A stretch of 64,000 nt of DNA, taken from positions 62,001 through 126,000 of the forward strand of contig JAVSML010025167.1 in NCBI GenBank assembly GCA_038503035.1, written 5' to 3'. The translations under genes were made by a program, and so were the position numbers. Source of the DNA: Crocodylus rhombifer (Eukaryota; Chordata; Crocodylia; Crocodylidae). This document shows, one piece after another, positions 35,265-46,890 of the stretch; position 1 is the first letter of the stretch, and each line of letters begins with the position of its first letter. The notes under the pieces were generated by a model. It was not told the DNA's origin. It did no database searches and was given only the letters and a program-made list of their open reading frames with translations.

Positions 35265-36367
35265 CTAGGGACAGACGTTACACATAAACTGGTGTAAGTG
35301 ATCAGAAACTGGTTTAAACATGTAATAGAACAGAAGTTCAGTGTGCATAAACTGGTTGAATGTAGTATCAGACTTAATTGATCTGGGTCAAGCCGGTTTA
35401 CGTAGTGTCTGTCCCAAACCCATTCCTGGTTTAAGTTAAATCACAGTCCCTCAGCATCCCATATGCTTTGCAGCCCTGGTCTGAGCTATCTGGTCCAGAG
35501 AGCACAGCTGGCCCACCCCTTTGCCCCCTAGCTAGAGCTCCCATGAAGACTGCAGGCACAGCAGGGTTTGCCTGGCTTCCCCCTACCCCAACCCCACCTT
35601 ACCACTTGCTGCTCAAGCAGGGATTCCCCCCCGCCCCTCCCTCCCATTTCCCACAGCACAGACCCCAGCCCCATGGATTCTAGGCATGTAGTATGTTAGT
35701 TAATGCCGAGAGGTGTCTCCAATTTCACTGGGACAGGACAAAGGCAGACAGGGCAATTTTAGGGCTTTTTGGAACTAATCAACAGGTCAGCTGGTAATGT
35801 CCCTCCATTCCTTCCTTGGAAATAACTGTTTAAGAAGAGCTTAAACTAATGAAAGAGGCTTTTGTTTTCTTGATGGGCTGCTAAACTCTGTGTTATTAGT
35901 TCCCTCCTGGTTCCCTCGCCTGTCAGGTTTGCAGACAGTATGAAGAAGCCAGGAGAAGGAGTTTGAAAAGCTCAGTATCATCAACAGATGCATGCACTGT
36001 ACACCCCACCTTTGCCTCAGAGTGCTAGACTGGGGCTTAGGGCTAGCAACACTCCCACCCCTTGAGCAGTGAGCAGGGAAAAGCCTGGGACAGTACAGGC
36101 AGGGTTGGGGTTTAAATCCCTCCCTAATCAAAGCATCCTGCTGGGGCATGGCCACCCTCCCCACCAGCTAAGCACTGTGGAAGGGAAGTGGGGGCTGCTC
36201 TAGTGCCCTCCTGGCTTCTAGCCTGAGCCATGCAGGCGTATGACTGCATTTCCTCAGTCCAGAAGAAATGTCTGTGCACTTGCAAATTGGTTTAACCAAG
36301 GCAGGTTAGACTAACTTGCAAAGATTGAATCCATTCAGGATCAGGCTTTCTGAATGTCTGTCCCTAG
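35265..36367. mobile_element. 1.1-kb non-autonomous TIR element
   Basis: The ends CTAGGGACAGAC (35265-35276) and GTCTGTCCCTAG (36356-36367) are a perfect 12-bp inverted repeat. A further internal copy of the right-end motif lies at about 35402 (GTGTCTGTCCCA), so 35265-35412 also looks like a short MITE by itself (CATAAACTGG against CCGGTTTACG). The interior is non-coding, GC-rich in the middle. The right 160 bp recurs at 40757-40915. A target duplication is not resolved, so superfamily is unknown. Confidence 0.65.
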
Positions 36368-36607
36368 GTTAAATGATCTACTACAACACACAAAGGAGTT
36401 AGATCATTAGCTGAAAGAAACAGAGACAAGCATTAGAACATAAGAATATAAGTTCTGACATTTACTGGGTCAGACTGTAGATCCATCTCACCTAGCATCA
36501 TGTGTCATACACTGGCAGAGAATGGATGCCAAAAGGGAGAGTGAACTGGGTATGACCAAAGTTTTTTCCATTGATCCTCTTTCACTTGCAGCCTCCATCA
36601 TTTAAGG

Positions 36608-37955
36608 CAGGGGTGGGCAAAGTCCAGCCTGCCAAGTAATTTCATCCAGCTTGCAGGCTTAAACCTTAAATCAGGAGTGGGCAATTATCAAGCAAAATAT
36701 GGCCCACCAATTAAGTGTATACAACCCAGTCCATGGCTTCCCCTGCTGCATTCTGCATGGGGCCAAGCCCTGCCCATTCCCACCAGGGCAGTGCACTGTG
36801 CACCCAACCTTGTCCATGGTAGGACCCTGGCCCCAACCTTGGCCAGCATCCGTGGCTTCTGGGCAGGGCTGCTGCTGCTGCCACTGTTGCAGTCACCCAG
36901 GGAACTGCTCAGTTTCTTTGTCCTCCAGCAGTTCTTCCTCCTGTCCCTACTGTAGCATTTGAGGTAGCAGGTAGGAAGCAGCAGGTTGTGGGGAGGCTGC
37001 AGGTGGGCAGGAGCCCAAAGTGTGGGGACAGAGCCAATGGGACCAGCGGGCCAGCAGGACTGGAGTGGGTCAGCAGCATGTGAGCCATGGGGAGTTGCAT
37101 GTGAGCCATGGGGAGCCCTATGTGATGCAGCCAGCTGGCCTGGCTTCACTCCCTGCCACCACATGCAGATCCCAGGACTCAGCTGGAGCTGTGTGCCACA
37201 TGCTGCTGGAAGACTGCCTACTGTGGGCCATAAACACCCTGAGGGTCTGCTGCTGCTGCCACTGCCAGCAGTGGGGGCTATGTCCCATAGGGGAAAGGTG
37301 TGTGTGTGGGAGGCCCGCACACACACCCCACCATAGCCACTCATACGGCCACACCCACTACACAATGAAAACACACCCACGCACAACCTCCCCATCAAAT
37401 CCCAAACCCACGCACCCCCCACACCTCCCCCATATCCCCAAACACCTCCACACTTTCCACCCCTCCACGTTCCCCCACAAACCCCAAGCACAAATCCATA
37501 CCCTGTATACACACCCCACACCCTCATAACCCCATACTCCACCACACATGCACACCCACCCCCCCGCCACTTCCTCCCACACACACAGGGTACAAAAGTA
37601 AGACTTATTTTGAGCTATTATGCAATCATATCTATATAAATTATGCAAACACACATAAATCAGGACAAAATGTTTTTAAAATAAAATTAAAATATGTTAT
37701 AGTACATGCTTTATTTTTAGTATATGATTTAGTTTTTTTCTGGTTCCAAGATGGCAACCCCCCTCCCAAAAGGAGTACTTCCAGGGGCAAGGGGAGAAAC
37801 TTTTGATGGCAAAGGCCAGGGGTTGGGTGTGGGGAGGACCAAGATGGTGACCGGGGGTGGGGCACCTGTCAAGAGGCAGGGATACCTTTGCAGCCCTTGA
37901 CAATTCACCTGAACTCATTAAGTGGCCTTCCGGCCAAAATAATTACCCACCCCTA
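36608..37955. mobile_element. Non-autonomous hAT element, 1348 bp, nested in CR1
   Basis: The ends CAGGGGTGGGCAA and TTACCCACCCCTA are inverted with few mismatches. An exact 8-bp target duplication ATTTAAGG lies at 36600-36607 and 37956-37963. The left end is duplicated: a second end-like motif CAGGAGTGGGCAATTATC starts near 36674. The interior is non-coding and includes a C/A-rich low-complexity tract. It belongs to the same family as 41295-41480 (GGCCCNCC blocks near both ends). Confidence 0.9.
37300..37590. repeat. C/A-rich low-complexity tract
   Basis: Dense ACCCC/CACACC units. It gives long artefactual open frames on both strands, including one of ~300 codons on -. Confidence 0.9.
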
Positions 37956-38450
37956 ATTTAAGGTCAAGGCAGTTCTAATTCAGAGGCTGTATCTTTAACT
38001 TCCATACTCAATAGTTACTGATGCCCCTTTGCTCCAATAATTTATCCAATCCCTTTTTTGAATCTGTCTAAATTATCAGCTTCCACAACATCTGGTGGCA
38101 ATAAGTTCTGCATTTTTATTACACACTGTATGAAAAAGAACTTCCTTTTGTTAGTTTTAAACTTACTACCTACTAGTTTCATTCTGTGACCCCTAGTTCT
38201 TGTACAGTTAGGGACAGGAAATACTAAATCCCTATTTACTTCTCCTCACTACTTAGTATTTTGCAATCTCTTATGTCCCCCTTCAAGCACCTCTTTTGTA
38301 AACTGAATAGGCCTAGCTTCTTTAGTCTCTCCTTCTATAGAAGCCCCTCCATACCACTAATCATCCTTGTTGCCCTTCTCTGTACCTTCTCTAGTTATTC
38401 AATATCCTTTTTGAGATGTGTGGACCTGAGCTGAAAATGATGCATTCACT

Positions 38451-39011
38451 TCAGCAGCAACACTAGAATTTAAGAATAAATCAATGGAAGTTTCTTTCAT
38501 TAAGAGCCCCTGGGAAAACAACTCTTAGCTGAAGCACTAGAAAGTCTGAGTGTAGATACATGCTCTGTGAGAGTGGTGTGGTAGCATCAGAATGCGGCAA
38601 GAATAATCCTGACTTACAGTGACCAAATCTTTTAACTGTTGCCTGCTACATCTGAGGGGAGCAATGGTGTTGCCTTGGCTGTCTTCAAGGCTGTAATTTG
38701 CGCTACTGGCTCTGCACGGTGTTTTCTCCATGACTGATAGCAGCTATTTTGAGTGTGATGGTAGGCGGCGTGGCAGTTATTAGTACATATTCTCCTCCTG
38801 AAGCCAGGCCTGGTGTTTAAAAAAGAAGCTTTCTATGCCATCACAGATGACATTGATATATCCAGGACATCAACCTGATGGCATGAAGTCATCTAAGGAA
38901 GAGATGGTTAATTAGGTCACAAGCCCCAAAATGTGTACCGTACATTGGAAATTTTTTTGGTGATAGAGAAAGCTGGACTCTCTCTGAGTGACTCACCAGG
39001 GTTAGGGACTA
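38451..39011. other. No feature recognised
   Basis: Unique-looking sequence. Nothing supported. Confidence 0.5.
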
Positions 39012-39780
39012 GGGCTGTGCGAAGCTTCAGTAGCTGATTCGCATTGGAGGAGATTTGGCCCAATTTGGGGACCAAATCTCCAAATCTAAATCAAATAGGG
39101 AGACCAATTAAAAGCTTCAAATCAATTCAAAGCATCTGAATCAATTCTGAAAAAGATTCAGAAAAGATTCAGCGGTTCAGCCATAGACTAAACAGGAAGC
39201 TGACACTATTGCCTCCACCTGGTAAGTCTGTTGGGGTTGGGGAAGGAGGGAGAGGGGAGGGAAGGGGCATGAGAGAGGGAGGGATTGGGGCCGGGGCTGG
39301 TACAAGCTGCCCAGCCGGACTTGGGGAGATGAGGGGGGAGGGCTCGGGATGTGGGCATGGGAGTGCTCAGAGCAGGGGCTATGTCTGCTGCCGCTTACCC
39401 AGCTGGGGCTGGGGGGCAGGGGGAGAAACAGGATGTGGGTGTGGCTCACTCCAGACAGAAAAAAGCTAATGGCAGTAAGGCATAGCCCCTGCTCCCAGCA
39501 TTGCCACGCCTGCATCCCATGCCCCCCATGCTGGCTGGCAAGCAGCAGCAGTGGCTGCCCCCGCCATGTCCCTCCACCGCGGCTGGCATGCAGAGGCAGC
39601 ACAGAGTTCCCGCTCCCACTGCTGATGCAGGTGTGGCAGTGCTGGGAATGGAGACTCTGCCCTGCTGGCTGCTTGCCCAGTAGTTCCCCTCAGCTCCCCC
39701 AGGCCATGAGGGAGGGAGAAGAGGCTGGTGAGCCGGGGCTGGAGGGACTGGTTCCCTGTCACCCGTGAGCAGAGGACCAA
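39012..39780 (+). mobile_element. hAT-like left end with GC-rich interior
   Basis: The motif TAGGGCTGTGCGAAGCTTCA near 39010 is the hAT-type end also seen in the fold-back element (TAGGGCTGTGCGAG). It is followed by an AT-rich subterminal region with repeated AAATCTCCAAATC and GATTCAGAAAAGATTCAG motifs. A GC-rich stretch follows to about 39780. No matching right end is found, so the copy is truncated or the end has drifted. Confidence 0.6.
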
Positions 39781-40429
39781 GCCCAGATTGAGAGGTAGGA
39801 GGTGTTAGCAAAGACGTGGCACATTTATCACATGTATGTGCTAGAGACTGAGCTCAGAGAACAGGAGACGGTAAAAGACAGCTTGGGCAGGTGTGGCCAG
39901 AGAAAACAGAGAATTACATTTACATTATAAAGCAGAACCTCTAAAAGGTGGGAGACTGAAATACCTGAGCAGAGACAGAAGACACTGAATGCATGAGAGT
40001 CCTGCCAAAGGTGCTGTAGGTAACAAGCATACTAATGCCAAGGCACCCAAGAGGGAGAAGGGGTGCAAGTGCACCTGTAAAAACACAAGTAGAGGTAAGT
40101 CCCATGGGATCTCCACTCTAACACCTAAGACCACCTGTTGATTCCCCCAGAAGAACTTTCTGAATACTCGGCTGTAGGGAGGTACTTTGTCCTCAGAATA
40201 ATGTAAGACTTATGCAAGGATTTCTCTTGTCTTTTTGGTTTATTACATTCCATTTTAAGTTAGACTAAGCTGTGTGTGCTCTCACTGTGTTTTACTGGGC
40301 TGTATCTTAGCTTAGGCGAAGCTTCTTGGTTGTTCTTTGTTGTGTGCTTTAGGTTGCAAATTGCTGTGTTCAATACATGATCATTTCAGAGAAAGAACTA
40401 TTCTTGTTCAAGCTTTTATGAATTCATTG
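39781..40429. other. No feature recognised
   Basis: Unique-looking sequence. A donor-like GGTAAGTCC at about 40096 and a pyrimidine-rich acceptor-like CCCCCAG near 40150 are present but in the wrong order for one exon. Confidence 0.45.
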
Positions 40430-40915
40430 CCACTACCTTTTTCCTCACTACCCCCTTCCTCACCCTGGCAGGGGCTGCCCTCACCCACCCTGTTGAGCAG
40501 AGAGTGGGGGGAGGGGGGAACACAAGCCTGGTAGGCACTGTCCCCCTGCCCAGGCAGGCCTGGGCTGGGGTCCTGTGTGGGCCAAGGAGAGGATTTAACC
40601 CTCCAGCATGCACCTCCGCCATCCAGTGTGCTAGCCAGCCTAGCTATGCTGCCTCCGCTTGAGCAGGGAGGGGGGAAAAGCCTTGGAGCTTACGTCTCTT
40701 CCCTCTGGCAGTGGCTGGCGGTCTGGGAAATATGCTGTAGCCCCCCCCCCCCCCCCCCCCGGCTTCTGGCCTGAACCACTGCAGGTGTGTGGCTGCATTT
40801 TCTGAATCAAAAGTGAATGTCTGTTTACTTGCTTCTCAGTTTAATCTCTGCAGCTTAGACTAACCTGCAAAGACTGAACTGATTCAGCCTCAGGCTTTTT
40901 GACTGTCTCTACTTA
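40430..40915. mobile_element. Second copy of the 35.3-36.4 kb TIR element, partial
   Basis: The 40757-40915 stretch (CTTCTGGCCTGAACCACTGC, GGCTTTTTGACTGTCTCT) aligns with 36205-36367 by eye. GC-rich sequence upstream matches less clearly. The right terminal motif is decayed (GACTGTCTCTACTTAG). Confidence 0.55.
40741..40760. repeat. Poly-C run of 20
   Basis: A homopolymer of 20 C inside the repeat at 40430-40915; exact length may be a sequencing artefact. Confidence 0.95.
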
Positions 40916-41294
40916 GCCCAGATGATTTATTTCCATGTTCTAAAAGTTTGGAAGTGTGATAGGGTAGGCAAACCATACACCAACCATGAAGGTTGAAGAG
41001 CAGACTGAATTTCTACTTTAGGGCCTGCAGCGAGGTCTAGGAGGTAGGTTCAGAGGGAGGAAGCCCAGCATTTGAGATATGAAAAGCAGACTACTTGATC
41101 CAGTTCTGGGTAAGAAGCTTGGCTAGAACCAGGAGCTAGCTGAGGGCTGCCCAAACTCTGGCAGAAAGTGGGACTAATTTGTACTGGTGGCTTGATGGAA
41201 GCCCAGACATCTGTGGCTGACTTTTGAGATAGTCCATTGCAGATGGCAGGTTGCCAAAGACCATTTGGGCAAACTAAAGCAGAGTAGCTACACC

Positions 41295-41480
41295 CAGATG
41301 GGCAAAAAGGGGCCCCGCAGGCCAGATGTGACCTGCCAGGCCATTCTATCCAGCCTGCGGGATCCCTAAAAATTTAGAAAATTAATATTTATCTGCCCCT
41401 GGCTGCCTGCCATGTGGCCCTCGATGGCTTGTCAAAACTCAGTAAGCGGCCCTCCACATGAAATAACTGCCCGCCCCTGG
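41295..41480. mobile_element. Short non-autonomous hAT element
   Basis: The ends CAGATGGGCAAAAAGGGGCC and ATAACTGCCCGCCCCTG match the family of 36608-37955. The flanking 8-mers GCTACACC (41287-41294) and GCTACACT (41481-41488) differ at one position. It has the internal CAGGCCAGATGTGACCTGCC and TGTGGCCCTCGATGG blocks. No coding capacity. Confidence 0.82.
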
Positions 41481-41488
41481 GCTACACT

Positions 41489-41985
41489 GATAAGCACCCC
41501 ATGATGGCATGTGCTGGGATGACACAGCTGCTGATGTTGGGAATTTCAGCATTTCTATCCAGAAGATGGTCTTGTTGAGAGATCTGGGACCTGAAATGGT
41601 CTGCCTGCCATTATGTATTCTAGTATAATAAATAAAGAATAGGCCATTTCTAAAATATGCCTCTTTGTAGAACTATTGTTTCAGTGTGCAGGAGATGGAA
41701 TCTTCACTGTCTGGTGCTACAAATGGGGAATGAATAAACTACTTGGAACAACGTGTGAATTCTACAGGATATCCTTCCATTTGTTTTGCAGCATCCATTT
41801 TATGATGTGTCCCTAGTCTCTTGCAGGGATAGGAAGGAATCTGCCAAGACCTAGAAAAGCACAAAAGCAAGAGAAGATTTTTGGAGGTTGGATGAATCTC
41901 CAAAGAGTTCTAGACTTGGTCTTCTACTCTTAAGAAGGCAGTAATGGACTCCTAATGTGCAATCTGAAAACTAGAATTTGTAAGG
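41489..41985. other. No feature recognised
   Basis: Unique-looking sequence. Nothing supported. Confidence 0.5.
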
Positions 41986-41989
41986 ACAG

Positions 41990-42077
41990 CAACTTCAAAG
42001 AACGTACCTATGGACAAAGCAACTTCAAAGGATGTACCTATGGACAAGGCAACTTCAAAGGATGTACCTATGGACAA
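41990..42077. repeat. Three-copy 30-bp minisatellite
   Basis: AACTTCAAAG occurs at 41991, 42021 and 42051 within 30-bp units (AACTTCAAAGGATGTACCTA then TGGACAAGGC). Because 30 is a multiple of three, the + frame reads as NFKGCTYGQG repeats. No wider gene context supports coding. Confidence 0.92.
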
Positions 42078-42599
42078 GGAAAAGGCAGAGTTGTATTTTC
42101 CTACCAAATCTTCAGGGACTCCTTTATCTCTCCATTTCATAAAGAGCTTGCTTATGAAATATTTATAGAACGTTGGCATGTAGACCATAATTCCTGTTTC
42201 TTCCAGGGGAGCCTTAGATGATTCTCAACATGTCTTTGAAAGTGTGGGAACTACAACAAATAAATGAGATCAAGCATAAGCCATGAAAAATGTGCTGGGG
42301 AAAAGTAATTTAAAGTCAATTTTATATGAGAGAACTTCTTTTTGTGGGGAGAGCAGGAAGAGACATTGTGAGTAAGAGGGAGAGAGCAGCATTTAGTTTT
42401 CTAAACATGCAAGCATGGATAAAGTTAAGGACTACTTGTGTTCAGTTTGGGGAAGTTCAGCTGAGAGTGTGATGTACTTTGCTAGAACCTCAGCTTTACA
42501 GATGTGTCCTCTTGAGCATGGGCAACTGGTGCCTCTTGAGTCAGAGGGGGCATGTGCCCCCCCGACACCAGTTAGTGATGGGGAGAGGGGTCTCCTGTT

Positions 42600-42740
42600 G
42601 GCCAATCATGCTCACAGGGGAGGGTCCCCCTGTGGCCTATCTCACTGACCAGAGAGAGGGGGTCCCGCGGCCGATCTCACTGACTTGGGGGGGTGGTTCC
42701 CCATGGCCAATCTCACTCACCAAAAAGCGGTTGTGCCACT
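42600..42740. repeat. ~35-bp minisatellite
   Basis: Units start with GGCC(A/T/G)ATC at 42600, 42634, 42669 and 42705, spaced 34, 35 and 36 bases, each continuing with TCACTGACC-like text and a G-rich then C-rich block. Confidence 0.85.
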
Positions 42741-42759
42741 TCCAGAAATCCCACAGCCA

Positions 42760-44385
42760 CTTCTGGAAGCTGATACCATCCATGGTGGTTAGTAGGGTAT
42801 TGCTGGGAAATTGGTCCATGCTTTTATTTTGTCATAGAACGTCTGTTTTGTCATGGGTAAAACTTGGTCTTTGGGTGACAAGAGGTTTTAGGATGGATTC
42901 AATGAAACCTGATATTTCCTCAGTTACGGTTCCATGGTTAAACATTATAGGTCTCCCTGGGCTTCCTTGTTTGTAAATTTTAGGGAGCATGTTAAAAGTC
43001 CCTGGATTGGGAGGGGGGAATCAAGTTTTGTAGTTTTTCTTGTAGTTTTGGTGGAAATGATGCAACGGTGGTTTTGAATTTTAAGGTGAAAAGGGGAGTT
43101 GGATCTTCGTCTAGTTTTTCATAGTAGGTGGTGTCAGAGAGTTGTCTGTTGGCTTCTTTTCTGTAGTCTTCACAGTTAAGGATGGCTATGGCTCCTCCTT
43201 GATCTGCTGGTTTTATTACTATTTGGTGGTTGGATCTTAGAGATTCTTCAGCCCTTCTCTCTGAGAGGGAGAGGTTGTTATGGTGGCATTTGTTGTTGAT
43301 TATTTCATTGTTCATTCTGTCCCTGAAGCAGTCAATATAACTTTGAGGTTTGAATTTTTTCCACTGAATCTAAATTTTTTTTTTTTTATTTCTTGGTGTT
43401 AATCCTTTCCTCGATGTTGTCACAGGATAAAGTATTGTTGTAAGTGGATTCATTTGCGTTGTGGAAATATTCCTTGAGATGGAGGCATTGGAAAAATTTC
43501 TTCTACTTTTCTACATTGTAGTAATTTATTAAGGTTTTTTTCTGGACAGAAATAAAGGCCTTTACAGGTGACAGATTTTTCAGCCCTCAATATTTGAGGG
43601 TTGACTGGTTCCTTCAGTTTCATCAGATATGAGGCTGCAATGTTGTATGGTATTGGTTGTTTCTCTGGTGATTGTGTAGTGGCTGGGGAAGTTGTTTCTG
43701 CAGTAATTGGTTCCATTGCTTCTTTTTATGTTGCCTGGATGTTGTAAAAAATCTTTGGTAGTCTTTTTGTATAAGTTGGATAATGTTTGGGAAGCTATGT
43801 GGATTTATCTCTTTTAAGTTGTTGTAGCATGCATTGATTTCCTTCTTGAGTTGATCTCTTTTAGAGTAGGTTAGGTGAAGGAGGTATTTTATAAGTTTTT
43901 ATTAAGTTCTGCTGCATAGTTGTGAAGCATATTTAGTGTTGTGTGTAGTAGTCAGAGAACTGTAGATGTTCAGTCCTCTGGGAATGATGTTGTGTTTCTT
44001 GCATAGGCTTAGAAAATATACGTTGCTGTTGAGTTTGTCTTCTTTCTTCTTCGTGTCGTGAAGTTTCCGTTTCAAATGGCAAAATAACCCTAATAGGCTG
44101 AATAGATTTTGGCCTTTTGCTGTAGTCCATTGGGAGCAAGAACTTCTTCCTTCTGTTTGCTGTGGCGAGGGGATCGTGGCTTCTCCTGAGATTCTGGAAC
44201 TCCAGCGAACCTTCCCTGCTTGATCTACAAGCCATGGGGGGAAAAAGAGTGCTCACATGTAGAAATATAGCAAAATATAGTGGGTTCTGAAAAAAAAATA
44301 TTGTTTCAGGTCTCAGATTCCAGTCTGAACGATGGGAGTTTCCACCTAGCTTGCACAGCTCTTCCTGGCTGACAGCTGGATTCAC
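42760..44385 (-). mobile_element. Penelope-like element, N-terminal and early RT part
   Basis: A - strand PLE fragment. It runs from an N-terminal region through the start of the RT and stops just after the TLLTTMDG-like motif near 42790, so the catalytic centre and GIY-YIG endonuclease are missing. It abuts the minisatellite at 42600-42740. Two separate PLE 3' ends lie at 56885 and 61836; whether they are the same subfamily cannot be shown because the segments do not overlap. Confidence 0.8.
42780..44300 (-). pseudogene. Penelope-like reverse transcriptase pseudogene
   Basis: Motifs from the N-terminus downward: a basic region RSSREGSLEFQNLRRSHDPL (44220); ILRAEKSVTCKGLYFCPEKN (43590) corresponding to the conserved K-G-L-x-F-x-P block; SLRSNHQIVIKPADQGGAIA (43235), the PLE hallmark I-K-P-A-D-x-G-G; NRQLSDTTYYEKLDEDPTPL; and in a neighbouring frame MLPKIYKQGSPGRPIMFNHG (42990-42915), the L-P-K-x-H/Y-K...G-R-P-I motif. 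SNTLLTTMDG (42800) begins the first catalytic Asp region and then the copy ends. Several stops and frame changes occur. Function, if intact, would be RNA-templated DNA synthesis. Confidence 0.8.
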
Positions 44386-45196
44386 TGCAGTTTACTTAAT
44401 TGCCTTCGTGTGGCCCTCACTCACATGCCTACTGAGAACTAGTTTCCCTGCGGCCCGTTCAGTTGTCTCTGTGTCAGCTTTGCCCACATGGTGGTTGGGG
44501 GTCTGTCCGCTGCTCTCTGTTCATTGTCTGTCTGTGGCTCTTACCCACACACTGACTAGGAGTCTTTAGTTTTTCAGGCCTGCTCAGCTATTCCAGCATA
44601 GACCTCGCAGTGAGAGCTGAGGTCTGGTAGTACACACAACTGCCTTGATGTTGTCTTGGGAACCGAGTCTCCGTGAGCTGCTGCCCCATCCACCATTTCT
44701 GGGCCACTGTCCTTTAAAACCTCTTCACAGAGCCAAAGGGTGTGTGTGGGGGGGTTAGTTCTGCACACACAAACCTCAGAGTCTACAGGTAAAAATGTAT
44801 AGGCATTTAGTTATAAATATTTATGAATCCTATGAAATCTTGGCTAGAAAGGGAACCTTCAATATGCTACTGGCTGAAAAGTTCCTGAAGCCTCCTAAAA
44901 CCAGTTTCAAAACAAAGATCTGGCATGACTTCAGGTGCCATGGGGCCTGGGAAGACTGGGAAGGCTGATACAAAGCAGACTGACAACTCAGACCAGAATT
45001 AATGAGAACACTGCTAAACACAGCCTCACATTTGCTCCTGCTATTAGGCAAGAGTGGAGGAATTTATAGCTATGTGCCTCACCTGAAGAAGATTATGCCT
45101 CAAGGCCATGTACAACATAAAAAAAACACTTGTTCCCTGTTTTGAGTCACTATCGCTTGTAACAAAAGCTGAAAGTGCTTTCTTTTCTGCTTTTTT
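44386..45196. other. No feature recognised
   Basis: Unique-looking sequence. Nothing supported. Confidence 0.5.
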
Positions 45197-45470
45197 TCAA
45201 ATTTTAAAAGTATCTAACAGAAGTCTTGTTTTGCCTTCAAAAGTCTCCTCTGAAGGCCAAGAAAAGTGGAGTGGAAGGTTTCTCAGCATTTGCTGAAAGA
45301 GAGATTGAGTTGAACTGCAAAGATTTCTGTCTTCCAACTGTTGGTTACGAATCGGAGTTGGATCGCTATTAACTGAAAACAGACTGCTGTAAACATTCTG
45401 TATTAAAAAGCATTCCTCTTGAAATTCATCAGTTTTTACTTGCACTGTCATAATACTATTAGTTTGCTGG
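45197..45470 (-). other. Possible unassigned coding exon
   Basis: On -, an acceptor-like TGTTTTCTTCACCAG precedes an open frame of ~90 codons that ends at a stop near 45197. The peptide (starting QTNSIMTVQVKTDEFQEECF, ending LLLDTFKI) has a globular-looking composition and no low complexity. If real, it would be a terminal exon. I do not recognise the protein, there is no identified upstream exon, and no poly(A) signal was placed. Confidence 0.25.
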
Positions 45471-45484
45471 TGAAGAAAACACAA

Positions 45485-46635
45485 ACAAGGGAGATGAGAC
45501 TGGAATTTCTAATGCGCAGTGAGGATGCAGCAGCCAACTGATTTCGGGGCTTTCTTTGTGCAGTGAGGAAGAACATATGAAATGCACATTATCCTTCTGC
45601 AGCTCACCCTTAACTCCCCCTTCTCCTCCCCCCCGACTTCCCCATGTTTTGCCACTTCTTATCTTACACCAAGGAGAGAAAGGGGAATGAACATGTATAG
45701 GGCTCTGGGCTTATCTTTCCTGTGTCCACACGCAACCTCCACTGACCCTCATGTTAGACTACAACGGCCTTGTCCTTCCTGCTGCGCATTACACAAGGGT
45801 CTTGAAGACAAGGCTTAAAATAAAGTCATCAGTCCCTGACAGGGAACAAGAGCAACTGGGTGAGACTGCAGTTGCTCATCACAAACCCAACCCCTTAAAA
45901 CCAGATGAACGGAACAGGTCTCCTCTGTGGATGCAACCTTTCTAACCATCTTAGTAGGTAGTGGTTTGAACCACTCAGGAGCCTGATGAACTGGAGGCTG
46001 AACTTTGTGACTAAATCCTAGCTGTATAAGCTAGATACGTAGATACTGGCTGGCCTTGCAGGTTCCACAGAACATCCATTTAAAAATGTTTAGACTCAGT
46101 CGTGCCCCAAACCTGAGAAGGTCCATTTTGACAATGCTCACCATTAATGACAGTGTATTAAAAGGTCTTTGCAATTCATGAAGCCATTTAACCTACTTAG
46201 TTAAAAAGCCCCATTTTGTACCAAAATACATTAAATGTGATCTTTTCTTCTTCAGGTCGCTGCACTGATGTTGTTTTGATTTGTATCAAGCATCACTGTA
46301 TTAGCCTCTGGGAATCAAAGAGAGACTATTCTTTTTATTGAGTTCAAAGAACCTTCTCTATACAAGAAATATGTGCTAGAAAGGTAATGCTGCTCAATGA
46401 ATTTAGACACCCAAGTACAATGCAGTATTACAGGTTCATAGACATGTAAGCTTTTCAGCAAAACTAACAGTAAATCCAAAATATGGTCTAATTACCTCCT
46501 TGGACATCTGTGGAGCTTTGCCAGTTTATGGCAGCCAAGAATGTGCCACTCATCTCTTTCACAAAATAATGTAAAATTTGTTAGTAAAAAATTGGTTTAA
46601 GCAAAAGAAAGAGAAGTTTCTCAGAATGACACACA
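45485..46635. other. No feature recognised
   Basis: Unique-looking sequence. Nothing supported. Confidence 0.5.
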
Positions 46636-46643
46636 CTTTAAAA

Positions 46644-46882
46644 CAGTGGCTCCCAACCTCGGGTTGTGACCCAAATCAGGGTCACGGGGGGTCCACCCTT
46701 CGCTCCGCCCCTCCCGCCTGCAGGGCTCTCCTGGGACACAGTCTGTGCAGCTCTTGCCACCGCTGCCCCCTGCAATCCTGGCCCGGCCTGGGCTCTGCTG
46801 GCATCACCGGGCACAAGTGAGTTGGCAGCAGGGGTCACAACCCAGCTTTATGGTTGCAGCAAAGAAAAGTTGGGAGCCACTG
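46644..46882. mobile_element. Charlie-type short hAT element, 239 bp
   Basis: The ends CAGTGGCTCCCAACC and GTTGGGAGCCACTG are a near-perfect inverted pair of the CAGTGGTTCYCAACC type. An exact 8-bp target duplication CTTTAAAA lies at 46636-46643 and 46883-46890. The GC-rich interior has no coding capacity. Its intact duplication suggests a fairly recent insertion. Confidence 0.92.
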
Positions 46883-46890
46883 CTTTAAAA

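Larger units (their letters stand above)
36430..38450 (-). mobile_element. Old CR1-type LINE 3' part, split by a hAT insertion
   Basis: Two pieces on -: 37956-38450 (C-terminal coding part) and 36430-36607 (3' UTR with a GTTCTTATATTCTTATGTTC-type end). The first piece reads KVQRRATRMISG-like text from AGAAGGTACAGAGAAGGGCA, then a block corresponding to RLGLFSLQKRCLKGDIR, and ends with a Q-N-L-L-P-P-D-V-V-E-type segment. It is much more decayed than other CR1 copies. The hAT element 36608-37955 separates the two pieces with an 8-bp duplication. Confidence 0.8.

Noticed and set aside
36688..37584. A 298-codon - frame rich in Gly and Val
   Set aside because: It reads through a C/A-rich low-complexity tract inside a hAT element.
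37956..38450. Independent SINE
   Set aside because: On - it reads as the degraded CR1 C-terminal coding region and joins 36430-36607 once the hAT is removed.
39177..39811. Several overlapping frames of 100-140 codons
   Set aside because: GC-rich repeat interior; no domain, no consistent frame, no splice context.
41955..42221. 88-codon frame with NFKGCTYGQG repeats
   Set aside because: The repeats come from a three-copy 30-bp minisatellite; no start context, homology or exon structure.
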